Source: JANMCE01 sp963791625 (lineage in GTDB: Bacteria; Actinomycetota; Acidimicrobiia; Acidimicrobiales; Ilumatobacteraceae). From it: 53,127 nucleotides of DNA. Positions 25,534 to 34,857 of the stretch are shown in pieces. Each line of letters starts with the position of its first letter. Position 1 is the stretch's first letter. The stretch spans positions 1 to 53,127 of the forward strand of contig CAWBTA010000010.1 in NCBI GenBank assembly GCA_963791625.1. The letters are read 5' to 3'. A program made the position numbers and the translations under genes. The notes beneath the pieces were generated by a model. It was not told where the DNA came from. It worked only from the letters and a program-made list of their open reading frames with translations, and did not search any database.

Positions 25534-27793
25534 AGTCGGTCGCGTCGGCGAGTTTCGCGCCCGCCTCGTCGCGGAGGCGTTCAAGCGCGGCACGACGGGC
25601 GGAAGCGCCCACGAACTCGGCCGTTGCCTTTTCGTGACGACCGGCAAGCGTGCCGACCCGGAAGCGTCCTTCGACCGTAGCGACGGCCGACGCCGTTGGA
25701 TCATCGACGAGCGAGATGGCGTCGAGCAGCCGTTCGACGTCGGCGTGGGCAACCGAGCCGGCGAGATGCTCGGGGACGCTGATGTCGAGAACGGCGCGCA
25801 GCGAGTGCGCTACAGGCCGATCGCCGATGGCGACGAGATCGCCGGTTGCCAGCTGCACCGTCGACGAGCCAACAACGCGTGCTGCCAACATGCCGGACGC
25901 CTCGAGCGCTGCTTCGAGACCGGCGCGGGCGGGTGCGGCGAGATCGGCGGCGAAGTCGACCAGATCGGCCAGACAGTGATCGCCCGCCGCCTGCCACGTC
26001 AACCGGGGTGACTCCGGCTGGGCCATGGCCGCAAGTTCGGCCACGAGCGCCTCGGCCTGTTCAACGGCCGAGTGGCGCTGGGTGATCTCGACATCGCTCG
26101 CGGCGATGCTGCGGTTCCAATGGGCAACCAAGCCGTCGGCTGCCGACCGCATGTGTTCGTGGGCCAAGGCCACCTCAGCCAGGTCGACGCCGGAACCGGG
26201 CTCGGCGCCGACAGCGGCAAGGGCGTCGGCCAACGTGTCGAACCACGCGGTGGCCTGTTTCCGCCACCTCGTTGATTCGGTCGCAACGGCCTGCTCGGCA
26301 GCGGCAAAGCGCTCGCCGCACTCGCGGTCCAACTCTCGGGCCGTTTCGAGAACCTCAAGCGCCCGGCTCGACGTGTCGGCCAGCCGTTGCGCTTCCGATC
26401 GCAGTGCGCTGACGTGATCGACATCGGCTCGACGGGCCAAGGTGGCCACGATGGTCTTCCCGAGCCCGTCGCGAACCGCGGCCGCGTCCGCAATGGCGGC
26501 ATCGGTCGCGGCCTCGGTCGATGATTGCAGCGGGAACGGAGCCGGCGGTTTGTGCGTGACCGATAGGAGTTCGGCCTGACGGGCAAGGTCGGTGAGTTCC
26601 TTGTTCACCTCCTCGTGGTCGCGGTTCACAGCCGACCCGGCAAATCGCGCCGCGGCGTCATCTTGTGCAGCGCGCCCACGCAACTCACCGAGCCGTGTCT
26701 CGGCGTCACGAACCTGACGGGCCAGGTTGGCCACAAGATCGCGCATGGCTTCGAGCTGCTGGCCGTCGCGATATGCCTGCGATTCCTCGAGCGCTGCTAT
26801 CTCGCGGCGGAGCACTATTGCGGTTGACTCGATGGCACGAAGTTCTTCGTCGAGTTCGGTCACGCCGACGGCCGCCGCCGCTGCCTCCCGTTCGGCACGA
26901 CGTTCGCGCTGTCCTCGACGTACGGCCTCGGCCACCGCGCCCCGTGCGTCAGCGGTGTGGCGGCGGAGTTCGCCCGTGACGTAGGAGCGATAGACATCGA
27001 GCAACGCCGCGATCGTGGAGTCGGTGCGTGCGAGTTCGGCCACGTTCCGACGATGTTCTTCGAGATCGTCGAGCGGTTGCGCGGCCTCAACAAGTGCCGT
27101 CTCAGAAAGCCGAGGCAACGCGTCGACGAGATGCTCCGGCAGGTCGACATCGATTCGATCACCGACGCGCGGATTGCGTACGACGTTGATGAGCCCAATG
27201 TGCTGATCGAGTGACGCGCCGCCGTACAATTGACGCTCAACGGCGCGCCGATAGTCGCGCCGTCGGTCGTGGCTGAACACCACGTCGCCATCGAGTGCCG
27301 TGCGAAGCGCGTCGGCCGATAGCGGCACGCCGTTGTCAACGAGCCAGAGATCGATGCCTGGCCGCTTTGGAGTGATGAACCACCAGGTGGTCACGTTGTC
27401 GGATTGCCGGTTCGCTTTGATGCCGCAGCCGATGACGAGGAAGTCGCCGCCCGACTCGAATTCGAGCCAGAGATAGCCAACCGGTTGTGCGTCGTCCCGG
27501 TCGGTCAGCATCCACGAGCGCAGGATGCCGCTCTGCTCACCAGCGGCGTCGATCCTGCCGGGCTGGGCGGTGAGCAGGAACGGCAGCAACATGTTCATCG
27601 CCGTCGACTTACCGGACCCGTTCACGCCACGAAGCAGCAGGCGACCGCCAGCGAACGCCAGGGTCTCGTTTTCATACTGGTAGACGTTGATGATGCCGCC
27701 CCGATGCAACCGCCACCGCGCTTTATCGGCGCCCGGAGGCGGAGACCCGGACCCGCTCTCGTATCTGGTCCTCACCGGCGGCATCGTTCGCAC
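25511..27793 (-). CDS. jetC: Wadjet SMC-like ATPase JetC, N-terminal part (frameshifted)
   Basis: The first gene of the operon carries the N-terminal ATPase half: INVYQYENETLAFAGG, Walker A LRGVNGSGKSTAMNML (Lys62), GIKANRQSDNVTTWWFITP, and then coiled coil. It ends in KLADATDCAFGRCN, whereas skipping one base (plus-strand A at 25534) continues as KLADATD-ALSAAATERDR into the downstream frame. Corrected length is about 1,360 residues, normal for TIGR02680 proteins. If the indel is real the defence system is inactive; if it is a base-call error the system is complete. Order C-A-B-D differs from the usual A-B-C-D. Confidence 0.9.
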   Translation of the reverse strand: MRTMPPVRTRYESGSGSPPPGADKARWRLHRGGIINVYQYENETLAFAGGRLLLRGVNGSGKSTAMNMLLPFLLTAQPGRIDAAGEQSGILRSWMLTDRDDAQPVGYLWLEFESGGDFLVIGCGIKANRQSDNVTTWWFITPKRPGIDLWLVDNGVPLSADALRTALDGDVVFSHDRRRDYRRAVERQLYGGASLDQHIGLINVVRNPRVGDRIDVDLPEHLVDALPRLSETALVEAAQPLDDLEEHRRNVAELARTDSTIAALLDVYRSYVTGELRRHTADARGAVAEAVRRGQRERRAEREAAAAAVGVTELDEELRAIESTAIVLRREIAALEESQAYRDGQQLEAMRDLVANLARQVRDAETRLGELRGRAAQDDAAARFAGSAVNRDHEEVNKELTDLARQAELLSVTHKPPAPFPLQSSTEAATDAAIADAAAVRDGLGKTIVATLARRADVDHVSALRSEAQRLADTSSRALEVLETARELDRECGERFAAAEQAVATESTRWRKQATAWFDTLADALAAVGAEPGSGVDLAEVALAHEHMRSAADGLVAHWNRSIAASDVEITQRHSAVEQAEALVAELAAMAQPESPRLTWQAAGDHCLADLVDFAADLAAPARAGLEAALEASGMLAARVVGSSTVQLATGDLVAIGDRPVAHSLRAVLDISVPEHLAGSVAHADVERLLDAISLVDDPTASAVATVEGRFRVGTLAGRHEKATAEFVGASARRAALERLRDEAGAKLADATDCAFGRCN

Positions 27794-27832
27794 GCTACTC
27801 CGACCGAAACCATCTCTGAAGCGGTCGGTGCA

Positions 27833-28060
27833 TCAGTACGCGAAAGTCGACGATGAAATCGTAACCAGAGCGACGGAGTAGCGGAGGTGCGCGGCCCGGT
27901 ACTGCGGGTCGCGGCGTGCCTTGTCGACCTGTGCGGCGAGCGCGGCGGCGAATCGGTCGTCATTCAACCGGTCGGCGACGTGATGGATGTAGGTGTCGAG
28001 ATCGGAGGTGAAGTGACCGGTGAGGGGCGGTGGTGACACCCATGTAGCTGTGTAGTACAT
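27833..28060 (-). CDS. Small hypothetical protein upstream of jetC
   Basis: A 75-codon frame starts at ATG 28060 and ends 40 bp before jetC. The second half is an amphipathic helix-like stretch (HHVADRLNDDRFAAALAAQV). No family was recognised. It may be a leader gene of the Wadjet operon, a remnant, or chance coding in a 290-bp gap that otherwise holds the divergent promoter of the SDR operon. Confidence 0.3.
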   Translation of the reverse strand: MYYTATWVSPPPLTGHFTSDLDTYIHHVADRLNDDRFAAALAAQVDKARRDPQYRAAHLRYSVALVTISSSTFAY

Positions 28061-28085
28061 CTGTGTTCCACAAATGGAGGGGTGC

Positions 28086-28929
28086 ATGACGAACGAACAA
28101 GGCCGTGTCGCTGTGGTGACGGGCGGGGCGAGTGGGATCGGTGAAGGCATTGTCCGTCGGTTCGTGGCCGACGGCGGGCGTTGCGTGGTGGCGGATCTAC
28201 AGTTCGAGCGGGCCGAAGCGCTAGCGGCCGAACTCGGTGACGGCGTGCTCGCAGCGCGGCGTGGACGTGACCCAGGAAGCCGATGTCGCCGGAGCTGTCG
28301 ATCTCGCCATCGCCCGGTTCGGCCGCTTGGATTGCATGTTCAACAACGCCGGGATGTTGGGCGTGATCGGCTCGATCGTGGACCATTCGCTCGAGGCATG
28401 GCAGCAGACGATGGCCGTTCTGTCGACCAGCGTGTTCCTCGGCATCCGCGAGGCTGCCCGGGTGATGATCCCGCAGGGCGGGGGCGCGATCGTCAACACC
28501 GCCAGCACCGCTGGCGTGCGCGGCGGTCTTGGCCCGCATGGCTACACCGCAGCCAAGTTCGCCGTGGTCGGCCTCACCGAGTCCACAGCCGTCGAGCTGT
28601 CGGCTCACAACATCCGGGTCAATGCCATCGCTCCTGGCCGCACGGTGAGCGGGCTGACCGCAGGGCTGATCGCGGGCGACCCCGATGACGTCGCCACGAC
28701 CGCAAGCCACATGGCGTCGAGGGCTCGCAACGGCCGTGCCGCGTTCCCGGCGGACATTGCGGCGGTCGCCGTGTTCCTGGCGAGCGAGGAGGCATGGTAC
28801 GTCAACGGAGCCTGCCTGGTGATCGACGGGGCCGGCGAGGTGCCGGGTGAGAAGGCGGCGCGCTACTTCACGTCGCCGGCATCGCTGGTCGGCCCGGCGC
28901 TGCATGGAACGGGACCGGCGGGGTCATGA
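28086..28929 (+). pseudogene. Short-chain dehydrogenase/reductase, one-base frameshift
   Basis: ATG 28086 has GGAGG at five bases. Frame one gives the Rossmann start VAVVTGGASGIGEGIVRRF and VVADLQFERAEALAAEL; near 28258 the homology moves to another frame (VDVTQEADVAGAVDLAIARF). Removing one G from the GCGCGGCG run restores one protein of about 280 residues. It has FNNAGMLG, the catalytic Ser and YxxxK (HGYTAAKF), and PGRTVSGLTAG. An oxidoreductase on a hydroxy or keto substrate is expected. It heads an operon with two SnoaL-like genes and a TIM-barrel gene. The shift may be real or a sequence error. Confidence 0.82.
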
Positions 28930-28984
28930 GCGGCAGCACGAAGTCGGAGGATCGTCATGCGCTGATCCTCACCCGGTTCGAGTC

Positions 28985-29455
28985 GTGAACGAGATCGAGG
29001 CGCAGCGCCTCGCCGACCGCGCCGCTATCCACGACCTGCTCGTGCGGCTCGCCCTCGCACAGGACGCACACGACTGGACGACGCTGACCGACTGCTTCAC
29101 GCCCGACGCCCTCTACGTGCACCCCGGCGGCGAGCTCGTCGGTGTCGAGGCGATCGTCGACCGGACCCGCACCGCGCTCACCCCGCTCGATGCGAGCCAG
29201 CATCTGCTCGGCACGATCCTTGTGACGGTCGCCGACGCCGACGCGTCCGCCATCACCTACTTCCAGGCCCAGCACGTGCGCCGCGGTATCGAGGGGGGCG
29301 ACCTCTACGTGATCGCCGGCACCTATCGCGATCGGCTCGCGCACGGCGACGACGGCCGCTGGCGCGTTGCCCACCGCACCCAGGAGTACACCTGGCGTGA
29401 CGGCAACCCCGCCGTCACCCGCCGCAACACCGCCGTCACCCAGGAGCCAACATGA
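28985..29455 (+). CDS. SnoaL/NTF2-like protein
   Basis: GTG 28985 gives 156 residues of the NTF2-like cone fold: AIHDLLVRLALAQDAHDWTTL, DCFTPDALYVHPGGELVGVE, TYFQAQHVRRG and RWRVAHRTQEYTW. Members act as polyketide cyclases, hydroxylases, isomerases or binding proteins. Coupled to the next gene by ATGA. Together with the second SnoaL gene (30320-30799), SDR and TIM-barrel gene it suggests a catabolic set for a cyclic or oxygenated substrate. Confidence 0.82.
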   Translation: MNEIEAQRLADRAAIHDLLVRLALAQDAHDWTTLTDCFTPDALYVHPGGELVGVEAIVDRTRTALTPLDASQHLLGTILVTVADADASAITYFQAQHVRRGIEGGDLYVIAGTYRDRLAHGDDGRWRVAHRTQEYTWRDGNPAVTRRNTAVTQEPT

Positions 29456-30309
29456 CCGCCTCGAACGCGGCAACCGGTGGCTGGGTGATGTGGGCCGGGT
29501 CCGTCGGCTTCGCGACCCCGGTGTTCGATCGGCTCGACGCGACGCGTGCCCTTGATGTGCAGCGCTTCTCCGTCACCCCGCTCGACGTCGAATGGGCCTC
29601 GGAAAACGGCATCACCGCCCACGACCTGGGTGCTCGAATCCGCGACGCCGGCTACGACGTCGTGATGGACCCGATCGTCGGCTGGTACGGCGGCACGCCC
29701 CGCCCCACGTCCCGCTTCGGCCGCTTCACCAGCGACACGACCATCCGGATGAGCGCCGAACTCGGTGCCGTCGCGATGAACCTCATCGGCCAACCCACCC
29801 ACGACGCATCCATCCAGCAGCTCGCCACCAGCTTCGCTGACGTGTGCGATCGGGCCGCCGACTTCGGAGCCCAGGCCCACCTCGAGTTCACGCCCATCAC
29901 CGCGATCACCGACCTGGCAACCGGCTGGGACATCGTGCGCACCGCGGACCGGCCCAACGGCGGCCTGCTGTTCGACACCTGGCACTTCTGCAAAGGCACG
30001 CCTGACCTCGCGCTCCTCGAACAGATCCCGGGCGACCGCATCTTCTCCGTCCAGATCTCCGACGCCCGAGCCCTCACGCTGCCCGACGTTCACCAGGACA
30101 CGCAGCACCGCGCGCTCCCCGGTGACGGTGTCCTCGACCTGGTCACCATCGTGCGAGTGCTGCACCGCATCGGCGCCCTCACCTGGGTCGGCCCCGAGGT
30201 CATCTCCCCCGACCTCGCCGCACTCCCCACGGAGACCGCCGCCCAGCTTGCCGACTCCCGGACGAGAGATCTGCTCGCCCGAGCGATGGCGGACGAGCCC
30301 CAACCGTAA
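29452..30309 (+). CDS. Sugar phosphate isomerase/epimerase-like TIM-barrel protein
   Basis: The 285-residue protein has the xylose-isomerase-like barrel fold (AP endonuclease family 2). Candidate metal ligands lie on successive strands: Glu in AHLEFTPI, Asp/His in LLFDTWHFCKG, His near VQISDARALT, and Glu in WVGPEVISPDL. No sugar-specific signature is evident. It overlaps the upstream SnoaL-like gene by 4 bp and is followed 11 bp later by another SnoaL gene. An isomerase or epimerase in the operon's pathway is likely. Confidence 0.85.
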   Translation: MTASNAATGGWVMWAGSVGFATPVFDRLDATRALDVQRFSVTPLDVEWASENGITAHDLGARIRDAGYDVVMDPIVGWYGGTPRPTSRFGRFTSDTTIRMSAELGAVAMNLIGQPTHDASIQQLATSFADVCDRAADFGAQAHLEFTPITAITDLATGWDIVRTADRPNGGLLFDTWHFCKGTPDLALLEQIPGDRIFSVQISDARALTLPDVHQDTQHRALPGDGVLDLVTIVRVLHRIGALTWVGPEVISPDLAALPTETAAQLADSRTRDLLARAMADEPQP

Positions 30310-30319
30310 GGACCTCCTG

Positions 30320-30799
30320 ATGACGAACGACGACCTCGCCGACGAGCACGCGATCCGTACCCTGACCGCGTCCTACACCGATGCCATCAACCGCTCCGAC
30401 ATCGACGACATCGCCCAGGTGTACGACGACGACGCGGTGTTCACGATGATGGACCGCCCGAGCGTGGTCGGACGGACAGCGATCCTCGAAACGCTCCGCA
30501 CGACCGTGGCCCGCTATCAGCTCATCATGCAGCTGCTCCACAGTGGCGTCGTTCAGATCGACGGCGACCGCGCCCGAGCCCGCTGGCAGATCACCGAGCT
30601 CCAGATCATGACCGACGGCCACCCGCGATTCGTCGCCGGCAGATACGAGGACGAACACGTCCGCCGCGACGACGGATGGAAGTTCGCCCGACGGACCTTC
30701 ACCGCCCGCTACCTCGGCGACATCGACCTGACCAGCGGCGCCCGACCCGACCCGCCGACCCTGTTCCCGCTGTGGAGACCACGAGTATCCGACCGCTGA
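30320..30799 (+). CDS. SnoaL/NTF2-like protein (second copy type)
   Basis: ATG 30320 gives 159 residues: AIRTLTASYTDAINRSDIDD, VYDDDAVFTMMDRPSVVGR, LLHSGVVQIDGDRARARWQI and FARRTFTARYLGDIDL, the NTF2-like fold with an Asp in the pocket. It differs clearly from the upstream SnoaL-like gene, so the two may act as different steps or a heteromer. Last gene of the operon. Confidence 0.85.
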   Translation: MTNDDLADEHAIRTLTASYTDAINRSDIDDIAQVYDDDAVFTMMDRPSVVGRTAILETLRTTVARYQLIMQLLHSGVVQIDGDRARARWQITELQIMTDGHPRFVAGRYEDEHVRRDDGWKFARRTFTARYLGDIDLTSGARPDPPTLFPLWRPRVSDR

Positions 30800-30822
30800 C
30801 CGATACGACATGCTCGATCGAG

Positions 30823-31083
30823 GGCCGACATCGTCACCGACAACGTGGCGGAGATGTTCCCCGACGACCCGCCTCGCTTCCTGGCCCGCACGCCGCACGG
30901 ATACCACGACGCGTCACTCATTCGGGCCGACCTGAAAACTGTCGGCCTCACGTCGACGGCGACGATCAGCGCCGTGAAGGCCGAAGTCGAGCCGCAAGCG
31001 CGGATCGGCAGCGATCGCGTACTGCCACGGATCTCCGCTATGCAACGAGATCCTTGCTCGCGATCCAGATGGTTCCTCGGGAC
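30823..31083 (+). pseudogene. Remnant of a SAM-dependent methyltransferase (C-terminal part)
   Basis: The stretch encodes VTDNVAEMFPDDPPRFLART and PHGYHDASLIRADL in one frame, typical of the C-terminal half of class I methyltransferases. After a shift near 31005 another frame gives AIAYCHGSPLCNEILARDP, the usual continuation. There is no N-terminal SAM-binding domain or start. It appears to be a decayed fragment between two operons; the last part reads into the frame of the next gene. Confidence 0.55.
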
Positions 31084-31136
31084 CCGCGGTGACGTCGTCA
31101 GTAGAGTGGTCGGACGTCATAGCGACAGGGGGCAAC

Positions 31137-31976
31137 GTGGGCGAAGAGAAGGTCTGGCTGATCACCGGGGCGAGCCGTGGGATGGGAGTGGCGTTCACGA
31201 AGGCGGTGCTCGACTCTGGCCACGCTGTCGTGGCGACGGGGCGTCGCCCGGAGGAAGTCGCAGCGGCTATTGGTGCGTCGGATCGATTGCTTGTCACGGC
31301 GCTCGACGTCACCAGCGTTGACGATGCAACCGCGGCGGCCGAGGCGGCGGTTGACCGGTTCGGTCGGATCGACGTGTTGATCAACAACGCCGGCGCCTCA
31401 TTCAAGGGTTTCTTCGAGGAGATGTCACCGGCACAGGTTGAGCAGCAGTTGGCGGTGAACTTGCTGGGGCCGATGAACGTGACCCGAGCGGTGCTGCCGG
31501 TGATGCGCCGCCAACGGGCGGGTCATGTGATCGCAATCTCATCAGGTGCCGGGCTGATCGGGTTCCCATACTCATCGGTGTATGCCGCGTCGAAGGCCGG
31601 GTTGGAGGGCTGGATGAGCGCGCTCGCCCAAGAGGTCGAACCGTTCGGCATCGCGACCACGATCGTCAATCCAGGATTCTTCCGCACAGGATTGGCGAGC
31701 CCGGAGTCGCTCGTCTGGCCCGATGTGCACGTCAATGACTACGAAGTGGCAAGCGCTACGCAACGCGCCTGGTGGTCGGCTGTGGACGGGACCCAGGCCG
31801 GCGACCCGAACAAGCTCGCCGCGGCGATCTTGGCCATCGTCGATGAGGTTCCACCGCCGCGCCGTTTTCTCGCCGGCGCTGACGTCATCGCTCTGGCACA
31901 AACCAAGATCCAGCAACTCGAGCAAGACATCGAGTCGCACCGCGCCCTTTCCGAGTCGTTACTGTTCGACCAGTAG
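31137..31976 (+). CDS. Short-chain dehydrogenase/reductase
   Basis: GTG 31137 is chosen because the conserved part begins there (GEEKVWLITGASRGMG); upstream codons belong to the methyltransferase remnant. The 279-residue classical SDR has TGASRGMG (cofactor), NNAGASF, Ser in AISSGAGLIGFPYSS, the catalytic YAASK, and NPGFFRTGL. The long C-terminal tail (PPPRRFLAGADVIALAQTKI) is typical of NADP-type SDRs of this subgroup. Substrate unknown. Confidence 0.9.
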   Translation: MGEEKVWLITGASRGMGVAFTKAVLDSGHAVVATGRRPEEVAAAIGASDRLLVTALDVTSVDDATAAAEAAVDRFGRIDVLINNAGASFKGFFEEMSPAQVEQQLAVNLLGPMNVTRAVLPVMRRQRAGHVIAISSGAGLIGFPYSSVYAASKAGLEGWMSALAQEVEPFGIATTIVNPGFFRTGLASPESLVWPDVHVNDYEVASATQRAWWSAVDGTQAGDPNKLAAAILAIVDEVPPPRRFLAGADVIALAQTKIQQLEQDIESHRALSESLLFDQ

Positions 31977-32037
31977 CGACGCCGGGCCCTTCTGGTGTCG
32001 GTCGCCAACAACAACCCTCGTCTACAGCGTCATCGGA

Positions 32038-32439
32038 CTAGTTGTTGGGCTGGGTGGCCGTGGCGGGGGCGAGGCGTTCGAGTATCCGTCGTTCGGCGGG
32101 CCACGCTTCGATGAGCGCTTCGGGTGGAATACGTCGTGCCGCGTAACGCAGCGCCAGCGCGACGACAACGATGTCATCGAGGGGACCGATAACGGGAAGG
32201 AACTCGGGGATGAGATCGATGGGTGACAACACCCACAGGCCAGCGAACCCAACCGCGAGCTTTACTCGCCTCGGCACACGCGGGTCTTTGCGGAGTCGGC
32301 GGGCGGTAGTAACGCACGCGGGTAAAACCGTCGCCAAATCCTTCGCCAGGCCGGGCGGCAGGCGACGGGCGAGGATGATCATCACGACCCAAGAAGCCGT
32401 CAGCACGACCAGACCAATGATCAACCACCGCAGGTACAT
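32038..32439 (-). CDS. DUF1232 (YkvA-like) membrane protein
   Basis: ATG 32439 gives 133 residues. A transmembrane segment at about 5-25 (LIIGLVVLTASWVVMIIL) precedes the DUF1232 core: VPRRVKLAVGFAGLWVLSPI, DLIPEFLPVIGPLDDIVV. The SPIDLIPEFLPVIG motif defines the family. Function is unknown. Possible -10 TACAGT lies about nine bases upstream of the start. Confidence 0.87.
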   Translation of the reverse strand: MYLRWLIIGLVVLTASWVVMIILARRLPPGLAKDLATVLPACVTTARRLRKDPRVPRRVKLAVGFAGLWVLSPIDLIPEFLPVIGPLDDIVVVALALRYAARRIPPEALIEAWPAERRILERLAPATATQPNN

Positions 32440-32476
32440 CAACTGGCAACTGTAACCGCTGGTCGCAGCAGACGAC

Positions 32477-32504
32477 CCTCGCCCACGATTGCTCGTGGGC
32501 GAGG
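32477..32504. terminator. Perfect 12-bp hairpin downstream of the BNR-repeat gene
   Basis: The arm CCTCGCCCACGA and its exact complement enclose a TTGC loop, 29 bp beyond the stop of the minus-strand gene ending at 32533. There is no T run, as is common for high-GC actinobacterial terminators. It also separates that gene from the DUF1232 gene. Confidence 0.7.
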
Positions 32505-32532
32505 CCTCAAGTGAGCAAATGCTGTGGCTCCC

Positions 32533-34203
32533 CTACGGGACGAACTTGGCGACGAAGGCGTCGGTGTTGCCGAACTGAGACGGGCACACGGCGGGTGGTG
32601 CCGGCTTCACCGACGGGTCGGAGAGCGCTGGATTCACGCCGGTTTCGCGTTGGCTCAGTCGGTCGGCCATGTCGCCACGTGTAGCGAGGCCATTGTCCTT
32701 CAGATACTTCTGGTAGGCGTCGACGTCGGCGCAACCAACGCCGGTGCGGCTATCGGTGGAAATGAACCACGCAGCCGAATCTGTTGCGACGAGCGTGTTG
32801 TAGTCACCCCAGAACTGCCGCTGCAGGTTGTTCTGCGCGCTCACGGCCGGGTCAGAGGAGATGGTGTTCAGTTTCACGGGAACGGTCCACGACCCGGCTG
32901 CCGGCTTCGACACGGCGTAGGTGTCTATGCGGGCGTTGCCCGTGCCGAACGTGGCCGGGTTCACAGCGTTGAGCACCTGGTATGCCACGACGACCTTACC
33001 CGATTCGGTCACGTCGAGCCCTTGGAAGAAGGCGTAGCCCTCAGTGCCCGAGACTTCACCTGGGGCTCCCCAGGTCGCACCCTTGTCGGTCGAAGTCACG
33101 ACGACGATGCGGCCTCCGTTTGCGGTGCGGGTCGACCACGATGCATACACGCTGGTGTTGCCCACGCGTGGGTCAGCGGCAATGGTGGGGAAACTGTCGG
33201 TGCGGAAGTTGGCACCGGGGATGGGGTCGTGGATGTCGGTGACCGGCCCCATCGTGATCGGTCGGGTGTATGACTTCCCGCCATCGCGGGAGATGGCCAC
33301 AACCTGCGAGAAGCCCTGCTCAAATGCCACGTACACCGAGCCGTCGGGGCCGGTGGTGACCGACGAGCCCTGGCGACCATTGCCCGTTCCGTTGTTGCCC
33401 GCCGGCGACAGTTGGTTCGGTGCGCCAAACGTCGCGCCGCCATCGGCGGAGGACGCCACCATGATCGGCTCACTGCCGTTGCCCTTCGCGGTGTTCGAAC
33501 GGAACTCGGTCCAGCTCAGATATGCCCGACCGAAAAACGGGCTCGTTGATGTCGTGTCGACGGTGATCCAGTTCTTATCGTTGAAGTCGACGGCACCCGA
33601 TTTTGTCGTAGCAAGCACGGGCGCGGTCCACGTGGCGCCGTTGTCGTCGGAGGTGCTGACGATGATCGACATGGTTCCTTTTGCACCTGGGAAAAACGCA
33701 AGGCTTGAGTAGTAGGCCCGCGCACCGTTGGTCCACGAGAAGCGACCGGCCGCATCTGGCTTCGGTCCGTAGGCGATGACCGGGTCGCCGTTCGACAGCG
33801 CGCCGAAGCCCTGCCACGATGGCTGATCGTCGAGCAGGCCACGGTTCATCCACGTGGTCCCGCCGTCGTTCGAAGTGTAGATGCCCGACGTGCCGACGTT
33901 CGGGAAGAACGAGCAATCGGACGGCACGGTTGCGCCGCGAACCAGGCCCGGCCCACACGCCGGTTGGCGCTGTTCGTCGTTCGACCCGGCAATGAGGAAA
34001 TTCTTGTCGACAGGGTTGAGCGCGATGGTGGGTTCGTTCTGCTTGTTCGTGGGAAACACTGCAGAGGTGTTCGACGAAGGCACACCCTCTACCTGCGGTT
34101 CGTTAGCCCGCTGATCTGACGTTGGACCGAGGGCCATGGTCACGCCGGTCCCCGCAATCAGAACGACAAATCCAGCAACAACACCGACGATTTTCGACTT
34201 CAT
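32533..34203 (-). CDS. Secreted BNR/Asp-box repeat protein (sialidase-like beta-propeller)
   Basis: ATG 34203 directly begins a signal peptide or anchor (MKSKIVGVVAGFVVLIAGTG). The 556-residue protein contains at least five Asp-boxes (SxDxGxTW type): SNDGGTTWM, SDDNGATW, SADGGATF, SRDGGKSY, STDKGATW, as in six-bladed propellers of sialidases and exported WD-like proteins. EPTIALNPVDKNFLIAGSND opens the first blade. The catalytic Arg triad and Glu/Tyr of true sialidases cannot be confirmed, so a carbohydrate-binding or structural role is possible. Followed by a strong hairpin. Confidence 0.85.
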   Translation of the reverse strand: MKSKIVGVVAGFVVLIAGTGVTMALGPTSDQRANEPQVEGVPSSNTSAVFPTNKQNEPTIALNPVDKNFLIAGSNDEQRQPACGPGLVRGATVPSDCSFFPNVGTSGIYTSNDGGTTWMNRGLLDDQPSWQGFGALSNGDPVIAYGPKPDAAGRFSWTNGARAYYSSLAFFPGAKGTMSIIVSTSDDNGATWTAPVLATTKSGAVDFNDKNWITVDTTSTSPFFGRAYLSWTEFRSNTAKGNGSEPIMVASSADGGATFGAPNQLSPAGNNGTGNGRQGSSVTTGPDGSVYVAFEQGFSQVVAISRDGGKSYTRPITMGPVTDIHDPIPGANFRTDSFPTIAADPRVGNTSVYASWSTRTANGGRIVVVTSTDKGATWGAPGEVSGTEGYAFFQGLDVTESGKVVVAYQVLNAVNPATFGTGNARIDTYAVSKPAAGSWTVPVKLNTISSDPAVSAQNNLQRQFWGDYNTLVATDSAAWFISTDSRTGVGCADVDAYQKYLKDNGLATRGDMADRLSQRETGVNPALSDPSVKPAPPAVCPSQFGNTDAFVAKFVP

Positions 34204-34857
34204 GAGCCCCCGCCCTTTCCGAGCCGACGGCCCGCCACTAAGCAACGTACTCCTTTGATCAGACCTTGAGAAGGGGCCAAAATTTTCCGTAGCCTCTTGG
34301 ACCCGCTTGCTTACGCCTTAGGTTTGAGCGGTGAACTCTGCTGTAGCGATTCACGAACGTCGATAGAGCGTTGATCGTTGGCCGGGTCCGCCATCGCGAA
34401 GGGCAAGCCCCTGCTCCATCAACACACGCAGCGATTTGCGGACGAAGTCGGGCGGTTGGAGACCGTGCGACAGTTCTGCCCGGATCGTCTGGATGAATCC
34501 CACGAGACCGAGTCGACGCGTGAACCGACTTCTCGCTCTGAGGAACCTCGTTGTTTCGAAGCGCCACACGCCGTGCCGGGGTTTGAGTAGCTCCTCGCGA
34601 GCGGGCGCTACGGAACGAACGAAGTGCGCAATGCGCATCGGGACGTTGGTCTCTGCCAAGACACTTCGCTCACCCAAACCGCACGATGAACGACCAGCAT
34701 CCAGCGATATCGGTGAACGGCGCACGGGAACGCGCGCTGACGTGGCCTCGCGTTCGCCACCCACGGTCGGGGCCGCGTCGCAACGGCGGTGCGGTGCTCC
34801 GCCCGATGCATCGCCCAGTCACCGGCCGCTGAGTCATCGGCAGCGCGGTAACGTTCG
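34204..34857. other. 654-bp divergent spacer without a supported gene
   Basis: The spacer separates the BNR-repeat gene from the MerB-like gene. A minus-strand frame (34351-34764, 137 codons) has a helix-rich end (VRKSLRVLMEQGLALRDGG) but no recognisable family, start site or ribosome site, and its N-terminal half has shadow-like composition. It might be a remnant of a winged-helix protein. Confidence 0.4.

Noticed and set aside
34351..34764. Minus-strand frame with a winged-helix-like C-terminus
   Set aside because: No family, start or ribosome site was recognised, and the N-terminal half has shadow-like composition.
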